DNA from: Micavibrio aeruginosavorus
GTDB lineage: Bacteria; Pseudomonadota; Alphaproteobacteria; Micavibrionales; Micavibrionaceae
NCBI GenBank assembly: GCA_003241285.1
Contig: QFOT01000057.1
Span: 1 to 12,577, forward strand
Reading direction: 5' to 3'
DNA length: 12,577 bases
Positions 1 to 6,481 of this stretch are shown here, piece after piece (positions within the stretch are counted from its first letter, which is position 1; each line of letters begins with the position of its first letter). A program made the translations under genes and the position numbers. The notes below the pieces were generated by a model that saw nothing but the letters and a program-made list of their open reading frames with translations, did no database searches and was not told where the DNA came from.

Positions 1-232
1 CTGGACCCGATTCAGGCGTAAGCGCAATACCTCTTGATACAGTGACTTCCCTAACTGCCGAGCCTGTCTTAACGCCATCCGGCGTGTCGATATTAATCGT
101 GATTTTATACCGCCATGTGCCGGATGGGTATTTGGCTTCCCATGCCATGCTGACGCCTGCGCAGACAGCCATGATAATCGCCGCGATCATGGCAAGCTTG
201 ACGATCTTCTTTTTAGAATTACCCGATGACAT
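1..232 (-). CDS. Membrane-anchored protein of unknown function, second copy (partial, 5' end only)
   Basis: This is the first 77 codons of a gene that continues beyond the left edge. It starts at the ATG on 230-232, preceded by a G-rich ribosome binding site (GGGGGA). The N-terminus is Lys-rich (SKKKIVK), followed by one hydrophobic segment at about residues 12-30 and then a likely periplasmic part starting YPSGTWRYKITINIDTPDG. It is a paralog of the complete gene at 634-1317: residues 1-63 differ at only a few positions (for example G4 for V4). From codon 66 on the two are unlike (SRGIALTPESGP here, RTGQLNLPGATP there). The near-identical part coincides with the direct repeat at 42-292. The sharp change suggests recombination or gene conversion between two older paralogs. 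No function is known to me. Confidence 0.75.
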   Translation of the reverse strand, partial: MSSGNSKKKIVKLAMIAAIIMAVCAGVSMAWEAKYPSGTWRYKITINIDTPDGVKTGSAVREVTVSRGIALTPESGP

Positions 233-292
233 TCATATCCCCCAAAAACTATGTATTTACCTAATCCACCACAACTCCCGAGCGAGAGTCAA
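42..292. repeat. Direct repeat, left copy (251 bases)
   Basis: It matches 1127-1377 at a constant offset of 1085 bases with about nine mismatches and no gaps (counted by eye). It spans codons 1-64 of the membrane-anchored gene, its ribosome binding site and about 60 bases upstream. It ends at a TTGACT on the minus strand. Outside it the two contexts are unrelated: the right flank here is the interior of a hydrolase gene, while the right flank of the other copy is an intergenic region. No terminal inverted repeats or transposase are visible, so it reads as a duplicated gene segment rather than an insertion sequence. Confidence 0.9.
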
Positions 293-627
293 GAAAATCC
301 AGATCGCACCATGCCCGCTTGCTTGCCCTCTGGACTTCCAAGCGCCACACCCCATCCATTCCATACATCAGTCTTAAAAATATCTTTTGAAAGAACATCT
401 TTGTTATCAGTACCACGGATAGAAATAACTTTCTCGCCGCCTGCCAATTGATAGGCAATTGCATAGAAGCCTATAGCTTCAGCATCGTCTTCACCTCTCG
501 TTCTGATGACTGAAGCATTGCCAATCTTAGACCCAATACTATTAGGTAAATCAATACCGGCATCATAACCTCTATTATAAGCGTCCATTGCGAGGATAGC
601 TTTGAATAATTCTGGTTTTAGCGCCAT
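289..627 (-). CDS. Truncated lipase-like alpha/beta hydrolase (N-terminal fragment)
   Basis: The ORF has 112 residues beginning MALKPELFKAILAMDAYNRG. This start resembles a group of alphaproteobacterial secreted or lipase class 3-like hydrolases (DUF2974/Mbeg1-like), and KVISIRGTDN looks like the strand before the oxyanion region of lipase 3. That family assignment is from memory. The fragment stops before any GxSxG nucleophile elbow or later catalytic residues, so it should be inactive as an esterase. The stop codon (TGA, minus strand 291-289) lies inside the direct repeat, two codons past its border at 292, so the truncation is caused by the rearrangement. The start has a good ribosome binding site (AGAGGT, 8 bases upstream) overlapping the stop of the preceding gene 6 bases away, so the two are probably cotranslated. 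It may be a non-functional remnant, or a short protein in its own right. Confidence 0.65.
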   Translation of the reverse strand: MALKPELFKAILAMDAYNRGYDAGIDLPNSIGSKIGNASVIRTRGEDDAEAIGFYAIAYQLAGGEKVISIRGTDNKDVLSKDIFKTDVWNGWGVALGSPEGKQAGMVRSGFS

Positions 628-633
628 ATCCTG

Positions 634-1317
634 TTACCTCTTTCTAAAATTTCCAACATCAAGTGCATTAGACAATTTGTTACTGCTACGTCCATATGAG
701 CCATCTAAATTAGCCTTCAAACCTCGCAACCACGGCAAATATTTTTCGATGCCCCATGTCACTAGCTCACCTGTCATTTCTATCGAAGCTGAATTAAATT
801 TATATCCCTTGCCGAATGATGCCTCGAGATTTTGACCTTTCACTTCCTCAACAGTCTTTGGATCGTTGATATTTTTGAATCTTACGAACCGCAATTGCTC
901 TGGCACCAGAAACGTTTTTGCATTCTTTAGATGGCTGTAATATTCAATGCCTTCTACGGTCGTGCCGCCACCATCGTAAGGAAAAGCCCGAAACACGATC
1001 TGATAATCATCGAAACTTGTCAGCGCGAATAATAATTGACCTTTACCAAGGTCTACAACAACAGCCTCACCTTTGGGAATTTTATGTGGCGTAGCCCCCG
1101 GCAGATTTAACTGGCCAGTTCTGACTGTGACTTCCCTAACCGCCGAGCCTGTCTTAACGCCATCCGGCGTGTCGATATTAATCGTGATTTTATACCGCCA
1201 TGTGCCGGATGGGTATTTAGATTCCCATGCCATGCTGATGCCTGCGCAGACAGCCACGATAATCGCCGCAATCATGGCAAGCTTGACGATCTTCTTCTTA
1301 GAATTAACCGATGACAT
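634..1317 (-). CDS. Membrane-anchored protein of unknown function, complete copy
   Basis: The 227-residue protein has a basic N-terminus (NSKKKIVK) and one hydrophobic segment at about residues 10-30. A soluble domain follows, probably periplasmic. The hydrophobic stretch has no obvious Ala-X-Ala cleavage site, so a signal anchor is likelier than a cleaved signal peptide. Motifs I associate with a conserved alphaproteobacterial family of unknown function are GTWRYKITI, TPDGVKTGSAVREVTV, KGEAVVVDLG, YYSHL, FKNINDPKTVEEV, and WGIEKYLPWLRGL near the C-terminus. The start at 1315-1317 is preceded by GGGGGA at good spacing, and an overlapping upstream ATG runs into a stop at once. The gene is first in a minus-strand row with the hydrolase fragment (6-base gap), then a partial second copy of itself. 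Pairing with a hydrolase suggests an accessory, chaperone or immunity-like role, but that is inference only. Confidence 0.75.
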   Translation of the reverse strand: MSSVNSKKKIVKLAMIAAIIVAVCAGISMAWESKYPSGTWRYKITINIDTPDGVKTGSAVREVTVRTGQLNLPGATPHKIPKGEAVVVDLGKGQLLFALTSFDDYQIVFRAFPYDGGGTTVEGIEYYSHLKNAKTFLVPEQLRFVRFKNINDPKTVEEVKGQNLEASFGKGYKFNSASIEMTGELVTWGIEKYLPWLRGLKANLDGSYGRSSNKLSNALDVGNFRKR

Positions 1318-1377
1318 TCATATCCCCCAAAAAATATGTATTTACCTAATCCACCACAACTCCCGAGCGAGAGTCAA
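1127..1377. repeat. Direct repeat, right copy (251 bases)
   Basis: This is the partner of 42-292. It covers the 5' end and upstream region of the complete membrane-anchored gene. Its right border falls in the 140-base gap between divergent genes (1318-1457). Because both borders here lie in normal-looking sequence (inside an intact gene and in an intergenic region), this is probably the ancestral arrangement and the left copy the derived one. Each copy has an imperfect 16-base dyad next to the border (ACTCCCGAGCGAGAGT; 1359-1374 here, 274-289 in the left copy) and a TTGACT that could serve as a -35 box. No convincing -10 box follows at normal spacing. Confidence 0.9.
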
Positions 1378-1457
1378 ATATCAAGATAAAGAGAACAGTA
1401 TTAACGAAGCATAAATCTGTTATAAGTATTGATAATAAAAGACATTACAGGGATAAA

Positions 1458-1847
1458 ATGAAAAAAATTCTATTAGTCGACGATTCAAGAACCATTAATA
1501 AGCTTCTCTCGAACACGCTGACCGAGGCCGGTCATGACGTCATAAGCGCTTTTAACGTCGACGAAGCCATTACGGCACTTAAAAACCATAGCGATATCAA
1601 ACTGGTCATTACCGACCTGATCATGCCTGGCGACAAAGACGGGCATGATCTGATCGACCATATACACAATACGAGTCTTGCCGGCGTGCGCCCGCGCATC
1701 ATTGCCATCAGCGGCGGCAGCGCCGGAACCGTGACGGCAGACACCGCCGTCCAGTCAGTTGCCCACCGTGTCGAGAAAGTGATGATGAAGCCCTTCACGC
1801 CAAAAGATCTTATTCACCACGTTAACCAGCAGACATCGGCGGGATAA
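1458..1847 (+). CDS. Single-domain response regulator (CheY-like receiver)
   Basis: The 129 residues form one receiver domain with no output domain. The conserved features are the acidic pair D8-D9 after ILLV, the phospho-acceptor D53 in LVITDLIMPG, S85 in the switch position (IAISGG), and K111 in MMKPF. It should be phosphorylated by a histidine kinase and act through protein-protein contact or as a phosphorelay intermediate. No kinase or chemotaxis gene lies nearby, so the partner is unknown. The loop after S85 (GGSAGTVTADTAVQSVAHRV) is a little long and rich in Gly and Ala. The start is preceded by ACAGGGA at suitable spacing. The dehydratase gene begins 6 bases after the stop, so the two are probably cotranscribed although their functions are not obviously linked. 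Confidence 0.92.
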   Translation: MKKILLVDDSRTINKLLSNTLTEAGHDVISAFNVDEAITALKNHSDIKLVITDLIMPGDKDGHDLIDHIHNTSLAGVRPRIIAISGGSAGTVTADTAVQSVAHRVEKVMMKPFTPKDLIHHVNQQTSAG

Positions 1848-1853
1848 AACTTC

Positions 1854-2861
1854 ATGCCACTTCGTGCTCATTCCATGAAATCAGTTCTTGTCACCGGCGG
1901 CGCCGGATTTATCGGCTCCCATCTAGTGGATCTTTTGATGACGCAGGATTTAAATGTCGTCGTTCTCGATGCACTGACTTACGCGGGGTCCAGAGAAAAC
2001 CTGAATATTCATTCCCGCAAAAAGAATTTTCATTTTATTGAAGGCAATATCTGCGATGCCGATCTTGTTTCTTCGCTTCTTGCCAAACATGACATCGACA
2101 CCGTTCTCCATCTGGCGGCAGAAAGCCATGTCGATAACGCCATCGAGGAACCGGGTATTTTCATCAAGACGAATGTCGAGGGCAGCTATACGCTTTTAAA
2201 AGCCTGCCTTGACGCCTGGACAGATACGGCAGGCAAACGTTTTCTCCATGTATCCACCGACGAAGTCTTTGGGCAATTAAAAGAGAATGACCCGCCCTTT
2301 GATGAGAATACTCCCTATGCGCCATCCTCGCCCTATTCCGCGTCGAAGGCATCGAGCGATTTACTGGCCCGCGCATGGCATCACACCTATAAATTCCCGG
2401 TCATCATCACCAATTGCTCGAATAATTATGGCGCGCGCCAGCATGACGAAAAATTAATCCCTACCATTATTCGCAATGCCCTCGGCGGTAAAATAATTCC
2501 CATCTATGGAACCGGCATGAATATACGCGACTGGCTCTACGTCGAAGATCATTGCAAAGGCCTGATTGCCGCCATCACGACTGGCGAGCTGGGGGAAACT
2601 TATTGCCTTGGCGGTGGCAACGAAGTCAAAAATATTGATATCGCCCATCAGATTTGCGCTATTCTAGATGCAAAGCTACCTAGACCAGATGATAAATCCT
2701 ATGCCGGGCAAATACAGTTCGTGACAGACCGCAAAGGCCATGATTTCCGCTATGCCATCGATTTTTCGAAAGCGACGGAGAAGCTAGGGTGGATGCCAGA
2801 GATCAGTTTTCAGTCAGGCCTAGAGCACACCGTCGATTATTATATAAGTCTTTATAAGTAA
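1854..2861 (+). CDS. rfbB: dTDP-glucose 4,6-dehydratase
   Basis: This cytoplasmic extended short-chain dehydrogenase converts dTDP-glucose to dTDP-4-keto-6-deoxyglucose, the second step toward dTDP-rhamnose and related cell-surface sugars. In the 335 residues the NAD-binding GGAGFIG is at 15-21. The dehydratase-specific Asp-Glu pair is in LHVSTDEVFGQL (D136, E137), and the catalytic YxxxK is Y161-K165. Family signatures AAESHVD, NCSNNYG, EKLIP, GMNIRDWLYVEDH and a C-terminal GHDFRYAID are all present, and the length is normal. The ATG at 1854 has a weak GGGA 9 bases upstream. The internal ATG at 1875 gives the usual family N-terminus (MKSVLVTGG) but no ribosome binding site, so the start is uncertain by seven codons. 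None of the other dTDP-rhamnose genes (rmlA, rmlC, rmlD) is adjacent. The stop abuts the convergent dehydrogenase gene with no spacer. Confidence 0.95.
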   Translation: MPLRAHSMKSVLVTGGAGFIGSHLVDLLMTQDLNVVVLDALTYAGSRENLNIHSRKKNFHFIEGNICDADLVSSLLAKHDIDTVLHLAAESHVDNAIEEPGIFIKTNVEGSYTLLKACLDAWTDTAGKRFLHVSTDEVFGQLKENDPPFDENTPYAPSSPYSASKASSDLLARAWHHTYKFPVIITNCSNNYGARQHDEKLIPTIIRNALGGKIIPIYGTGMNIRDWLYVEDHCKGLIAAITTGELGETYCLGGGNEVKNIDIAHQICAILDAKLPRPDDKSYAGQIQFVTDRKGHDFRYAIDFSKATEKLGWMPEISFQSGLEHTVDYYISLYK

Positions 2862-3851
2862 TCAGCCGCCAGTATATCCGCCGATAATAGGCAATATTTC
2901 ACCCGTAATATAACTTGAGCACTGCGCCGAGGCGAGAAACACATAAGCCGGCGCAATTTCTTCAGGTTGGGCCGGGCGCTTCATTGGTGTTTTTGCACCA
3001 AATTCCACCACATCTTCGGCATTTTTATCAGAAGGGTTCAGCGGCGTCCACACAGGGCCCGGCGCAACCGCGTTTACCCTGATACCTTTTGGAATTAGCT
3101 GTGTTGCGAGAGAGCGTGTAAAGGCATGAATGCCGCCCTTAGTCATCGAATAATCTATGAGATCTTTATTGCCCAAAAGTCCAGTTACAGAACCTGTATT
3201 TATAATTGATGAGCCCGGCTCCATATACTCGACAGCAGCCTGCGCCATAAAGAAATAACCATATAGATTAGTACGAAGCGTTTCGTCAAAATGCTCTGCT
3301 GTTAAATCCTTAAACTTTTTTGTGTGCACTTGGAATGCTGCATTATTAACAAGAATATCAAGTCGCCCCAGTTTCTCGACTGTTTCAGCAATGGCTTTTT
3401 TGCAATATTCCTGATGAGTAACATCGCCGGGAAGCAAAATGCATTTGCGGCCCTCGGCCTCAATCAAACGCTTTGTTTCATTTGCATCTATTTTTTCTTC
3501 ATCAAGATAACCAAGCGCAATATCGGCCCCTTCACGCGCAAATAAAATAGCGACTGAACGACCAATACCGGAATCACCTCCCGTGATAATAGCGACCTTG
3601 TCCTTTAGCTTTTCGGAACCTTTGTAATAAGGCGCATCATACATTGGCAGTGGATTAAGCTTTGCTTCTATGCCCGGCTTTGCCTGATGTTGCTTCGGAA
3701 ACGGCGGAACAGGGTATTCTCTGGCTCCCGCCTGCATTGGCCCTTCATTTTCCTTTTCTATAGCCTTATCTGCTTTTTCCACTTGATCTTGAATATCGCG
3801 CTGTTTCTCAGCCGTATAATCCGTATCTTTTTTATACAAAACACCAGACAT
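2862..3851 (-). CDS. Short-chain dehydrogenase/reductase, YghA/YhdG-like
   Basis: This cytoplasmic NAD(P)-dependent oxidoreductase has 329 residues. A Pro-rich N-terminal extension of about 80 residues (VPPFPKQHQAKPG, then LNPLPMYD) is typical of the YghA/YhdG subgroup, whose members are aldehyde reductases or stress-induced proteins. The Rossmann domain follows with TGGDSGIGR at 90-98, NNAA at 169-172 and N195. The catalytic set is S221, Y234 and K238 (YSMTK), and PGPVWTPL comes after. The C-terminus ITGEILPIIGGYTGG is also typical. The substrate cannot be read from sequence. The start lies 2 bases after the stop of the DJ-1/PfpI gene, with AGGCGG as ribosome binding site, so the two form an operon. 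The EcfG-like promoter upstream of that operon predicts induction by general stress. Confidence 0.92.
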   Translation of the reverse strand: MSGVLYKKDTDYTAEKQRDIQDQVEKADKAIEKENEGPMQAGAREYPVPPFPKQHQAKPGIEAKLNPLPMYDAPYYKGSEKLKDKVAIITGGDSGIGRSVAILFAREGADIALGYLDEEKIDANETKRLIEAEGRKCILLPGDVTHQEYCKKAIAETVEKLGRLDILVNNAAFQVHTKKFKDLTAEHFDETLRTNLYGYFFMAQAAVEYMEPGSSIINTGSVTGLLGNKDLIDYSMTKGGIHAFTRSLATQLIPKGIRVNAVAPGPVWTPLNPSDKNAEDVVEFGAKTPMKRPAQPEEIAPAYVFLASAQCSSYITGEILPIIGGYTGG

Positions 3852-3853
3852 AA

Positions 3854-4417
3854 TCAGGCCGCCTTTCTGTCATGCTTACCTTCACAGAATTCTTCGATAG
3901 CCTTACGGCAAAATGCTTCAAGATCTTCCGGCTTGCGACTTGTTACAAGACCCTGATCAACCTGCACTTCTTTATCTACCCATTTGCCCCCGGAATTGAT
4001 GATATCCGTCTTGAGGCTTGGCCAGGATGTAACCGTGCGACCTTCTAATACACCGGCTTCGACCAATGTCCATGGACCATGGCAAATAGCAGCAACTGGT
4101 TTGGATTGCTTGAAAAAATCTTTTACAAAATTTATCGCATCCTGATCGGTACGCAAATTATCGGGATTTGCAACACCTCCGGGAAGGACAAGACCGTCAT
4201 AATCAGACGCGCTAATATCAGACACGACGTTATCGACGGTAAATTTATCTGCTCTTTCATCATGGTTCATACCTTGTATTTCTCCAGATTTAAGAGAGAT
4301 CAGTTCTACAGTCGCTCCAGCTGCTTTAATGTCTTGCCATGGACGTGTTAGTTCGATTTGTTCGAATCCATCTGTTGCCAAAAATGCAATTTTCTTTCCT
4401 TCTAGTTTGCCAGCCAT
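3854..4417 (-). CDS. DJ-1/PfpI family protein (class I amidotransferase-like)
   Basis: The protein has 187 residues from the ATG at 4415-4417. A start at 4423 would add Met-Ile, but the ribosome binding site AAGGA lies only 2 bases from it and 8 bases from the chosen one. The fold is shown by KKIAFLATDGFEQIEL (the conserved Glu near the start), LVLPGG, and the nucleophile elbow AAICHGPWTLVEAG, with Cys112 followed by His113. Length and motifs match the YhbO/PfpI subgroup. Members have been described as stress proteins with protease, chaperone, glyoxalase III or protein/nucleotide deglycase activity, and the deglycase claim is disputed. The gene heads a two-gene operon with the dehydrogenase. 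Both may deal with reactive aldehydes during stress, which is inference from family and context. Confidence 0.92.
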   Translation of the reverse strand: MAGKLEGKKIAFLATDGFEQIELTRPWQDIKAAGATVELISLKSGEIQGMNHDERADKFTVDNVVSDISASDYDGLVLPGGVANPDNLRTDQDAINFVKDFFKQSKPVAAICHGPWTLVEAGVLEGRTVTSWPSLKTDIINSGGKWVDKEVQVDQGLVTSRKPEDLEAFCRKAIEEFCEGKHDRKAA

Positions 4418-4450
4418 AATCATGTTCCTTTCGCAAATTCAGATATGTCC

Positions 4451-4476
4451 AACTGAATAAGAGAATTGATAGTTCC
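4451..4476 (-). promoter_or_regulatory. EcfG-like general stress promoter (sigma-EcfG)
   Basis: On the minus strand the sequence reads GGAAC (4476-4472), a 17-base spacer, then AGTT (4454-4451). The alphaproteobacterial general stress sigma factor EcfG recognises GGAAC-N16/17-CGTT, so this matches at all but one base with correct spacing. The -10 element lies about 33 bases upstream of the DJ-1/PfpI start codon, giving a short leader of about 25 bases. The two downstream genes are of families commonly under general stress control. No phyR, nepR or ecfG gene is in the window. Confidence 0.65.
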
Positions 4477-4568
4477 TGAAATTCTGCATATAAATTGTGC
4501 CGGGCAACATAAAATATACATAATTTCATTGTTGATTTGTGTTACAATCTATAAAGAAGGGATTATTC

Positions 4569-4886
4569 ATGAACGATATTGACGCCCATGACCTTATCAA
4601 CTCAGAAGCCTTCAAAAATTATATATCGACGCGCAGAAAGCTCTCCGCTTTTATTTCAGGCTCCATCATCATCGCATATTTCGGCTTCATTTTGATGGTC
4701 GCCTTCTATCCTGAAGTTCTAGGCAGAACTTTGGGCGACAACGTCATCAGTATCGGGATTTATGCAGGCCTTCTACTCCTTTTATTCAGTTACATCCTGA
4801 CCCTTTTATATGTGCGTCTTTCAAATGGCAAAACGGCTGACCTTCAAAAAGAGCTTCACGAGTTGGTGAAAGGAAATAAGCAGTAA
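4569..4886 (+). CDS. DUF485 family inner-membrane protein (YjcH-like)
   Basis: This is a 105-residue membrane protein with two predicted transmembrane segments at about residues 27-47 and 59-81, and charged ends. The cytoplasmic start (DLINSEAFKNYISTRRKLS) and the tail (TADLQKELHELV) fit DUF485, whose members (E. coli YjcH) sit directly upstream of the acetate permease gene actP. Its exact role is not established and it may assist the permease. The ATG at 4569 is preferred over a GTG at 4539 in the same frame because AAGAAGGGA lies just upstream of it. The stop codon shares one base with the start of actP (TAATG), which indicates translational coupling. No acetyl-CoA synthetase gene is nearby. 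Confidence 0.88.
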   Translation: MNDIDAHDLINSEAFKNYISTRRKLSAFISGSIIIAYFGFILMVAFYPEVLGRTLGDNVISIGIYAGLLLLLFSYILTLLYVRLSNGKTADLQKELHELVKGNKQ

Positions 4887-6481
4887 TGGATGATTTGATT
4901 GCAGGACTAGCCGACCTAAACAAAACCGCCGTTTTTATTTTCTTTGCCTTCGTCGTTGTCACACTTGCCATCACAAAATGGGCGGCAGGGCGCATGCATA
5001 CAACAAGCGACGCCTATTCCGCTGGCGGGCAAATCACAGGCTTCCAGAATGGGCTTGCCATTACCGGCGATTATGTTTCTGCGGCCTCCTTCCTTGGAAT
5101 CTCCGGCCTTGTCTATACTTCCGGCTTTGACGGCATAATCTACGCTATCGGCTTTCTTGTGGGCTGGCCTATAATCATAAGCGTATTGGCCGAACCGCTG
5201 CGCAATCTGGGTAAATATAATTTTTCAGATGTTGCATCCTACCGCTTTAATCCAAAGCCCATACGCATCATGGCGGCATTCGGATCACTGGCGACGGTTT
5301 TTTGTTATCTGATTGCGCAAATGGTCGGCGCCGGAAAGCTGATCGAAGTTCTGTTCGGCCTCCCTTATCTTCTCGCCGTTTTTATAGTCGGCATCCTCAT
5401 GATGGCTTATGTCGTATTTGGCGGCATGCTGGCAACCACATGGGTACAGTTGATCAAGGCCGTTCTGGTCCTAGCAGGAGCAACCTTGATTTCGCTACTG
5501 GCTTTGTCCCACTATAATTTTGATCTCAACCTGTTCTTTAAAACAGCCATTGATATACATCCTAAAGGCGAGGCTATTCTTGCACCCGGTTCACTCCTTA
5601 AAGATCCTCTGTCAGCCCTCTCCCTTGGTATCGGATTGATGTTCGGCGTGGCCGGACTGCCTCATATCCTAATGCGCTTCTTTACCGTACCGGATGCTAA
5701 AACCGCCAAGCAATCTATTGTCATTGCCACCGGCTTCATAGGTTATTTTTATGCGCTCATCTTTATCATTGGCTTCGGCGCCATCATATTTCTGACACAA
5801 AATCCAAATTATACGGATGAAAACGGCGTTTTGATCGGCGGCGGGAATATGGCAGCCGTCCATCTGGCAAGAGAGCTTGGCGGGGATGTGCTGTATGGTT
5901 TCATATCCGCCGTCGCTTTCTCAACCATTCTTGCTGTTGTTGCAGGCCTAACGCTTGCCGGCGCGTCAGCCGTATCACATGATTTATATGCCAATGTATT
6001 TAAAAAAGATCACCATAGCGATAAGCAAGAATTGTTTATCATGCGCATGGCAACGATTAGTATTGGCGTTATTGCAATTTTGCTAGGCATTGTTTTCGAA
6101 AAACAGAATGTTGCCTTTATGGTAGGGCTTGCTTTTGCCCTTGGCGCCAGCGCGAACTTCCCCGCCCTGATAACGTCAATTTACTGGAAAAAAATGACCA
6201 CCAGAGGCGCTCTGGCTGGCGGCTGGATCGGATTAATCAGCGCAGTAGGCATGGTCGTCTTAAGCAAAACAGTCTGGGTCGATATATTTGGCTACACTAC
6301 ACCAGTGTTCCCTTATGAATATCCGGCTCTTTTCTCTATGCCACTTTCATTCCTTGCAATCTGGATATTCTCTGTCACCGATAAATCCTCCCGCGGCATA
6401 ATCGACCGCAGTGGATTTGATGCGCAATATGTAAGGGCGCAAACAGGGATCGGCGCTTCAAGCGAAGTTGCGAAGCATTAA
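4886..6481 (+). CDS. actP: Cation/acetate symporter ActP (SSS family)
   Basis: This inner-membrane sodium/solute symporter takes up acetate and other short monocarboxylates. At 531 residues it is close to E. coli ActP (549), with roughly 13 hydrophobic segments spread along the protein. Family signatures are SAGGQITGFQNGLAITGDY beginning at residue 45, SAASFLGISG, and the region GVAGLPHILMRFFTVPDAK near 254-273. It lacks a cleaved signal peptide. The N-terminus carries one short segment before the SAGG region, as in ActP. It is coupled to the DUF485 gene by the TAATG overlap. Its last 24 bases overlap the 3' end of gshA on the opposite strand. Substrate assignment rests on family and on the DUF485 neighbour, so a related monocarboxylate cannot be excluded. 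Confidence 0.94.
   Translation: MDDLIAGLADLNKTAVFIFFAFVVVTLAITKWAAGRMHTTSDAYSAGGQITGFQNGLAITGDYVSAASFLGISGLVYTSGFDGIIYAIGFLVGWPIIISVLAEPLRNLGKYNFSDVASYRFNPKPIRIMAAFGSLATVFCYLIAQMVGAGKLIEVLFGLPYLLAVFIVGILMMAYVVFGGMLATTWVQLIKAVLVLAGATLISLLALSHYNFDLNLFFKTAIDIHPKGEAILAPGSLLKDPLSALSLGIGLMFGVAGLPHILMRFFTVPDAKTAKQSIVIATGFIGYFYALIFIIGFGAIIFLTQNPNYTDENGVLIGGGNMAAVHLARELGGDVLYGFISAVAFSTILAVVAGLTLAGASAVSHDLYANVFKKDHHSDKQELFIMRMATISIGVIAILLGIVFEKQNVAFMVGLAFALGASANFPALITSIYWKKMTTRGALAGGWIGLISAVGMVVLSKTVWVDIFGYTTPVFPYEYPALFSMPLSFLAIWIFSVTDKSSRGIIDRSGFDAQYVRAQTGIGASSEVAKH

Noticed and set aside
42..292. Insertion sequence or MITE as an explanation of the repeat
   Set aside because: There are no terminal inverted repeats, target duplications or transposase, and most of the repeat is the coding start of a gene.
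42..377. Plus-strand ORF of 111 codons across the left repeat, and its counterpart at 1073-1414
   Set aside because: Both are antisense to the membrane-anchored genes and resemble each other only because of the DNA repeat. The minus-strand frames have ribosome binding sites and a sensible membrane-anchor sequence.
261..464. Minus-strand ORF in another frame over the hydrolase fragment
   Set aside because: It is a shadow of the hydrolase frame. It lacks a ribosome binding site and its residues do not resemble a protein family.
1378..1457. Sigma-70 promoter for the receiver gene
   Set aside because: Several AT-rich hexamers (TATAAG, GATAAT) are present, but no -35 partner at 16-18 bases could be matched convincingly.
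4539..4568. GTG start giving a 10-residue longer DUF485 protein
   Set aside because: The ATG at 4569 has a clear ribosome binding site immediately upstream and gives the usual family N-terminus.
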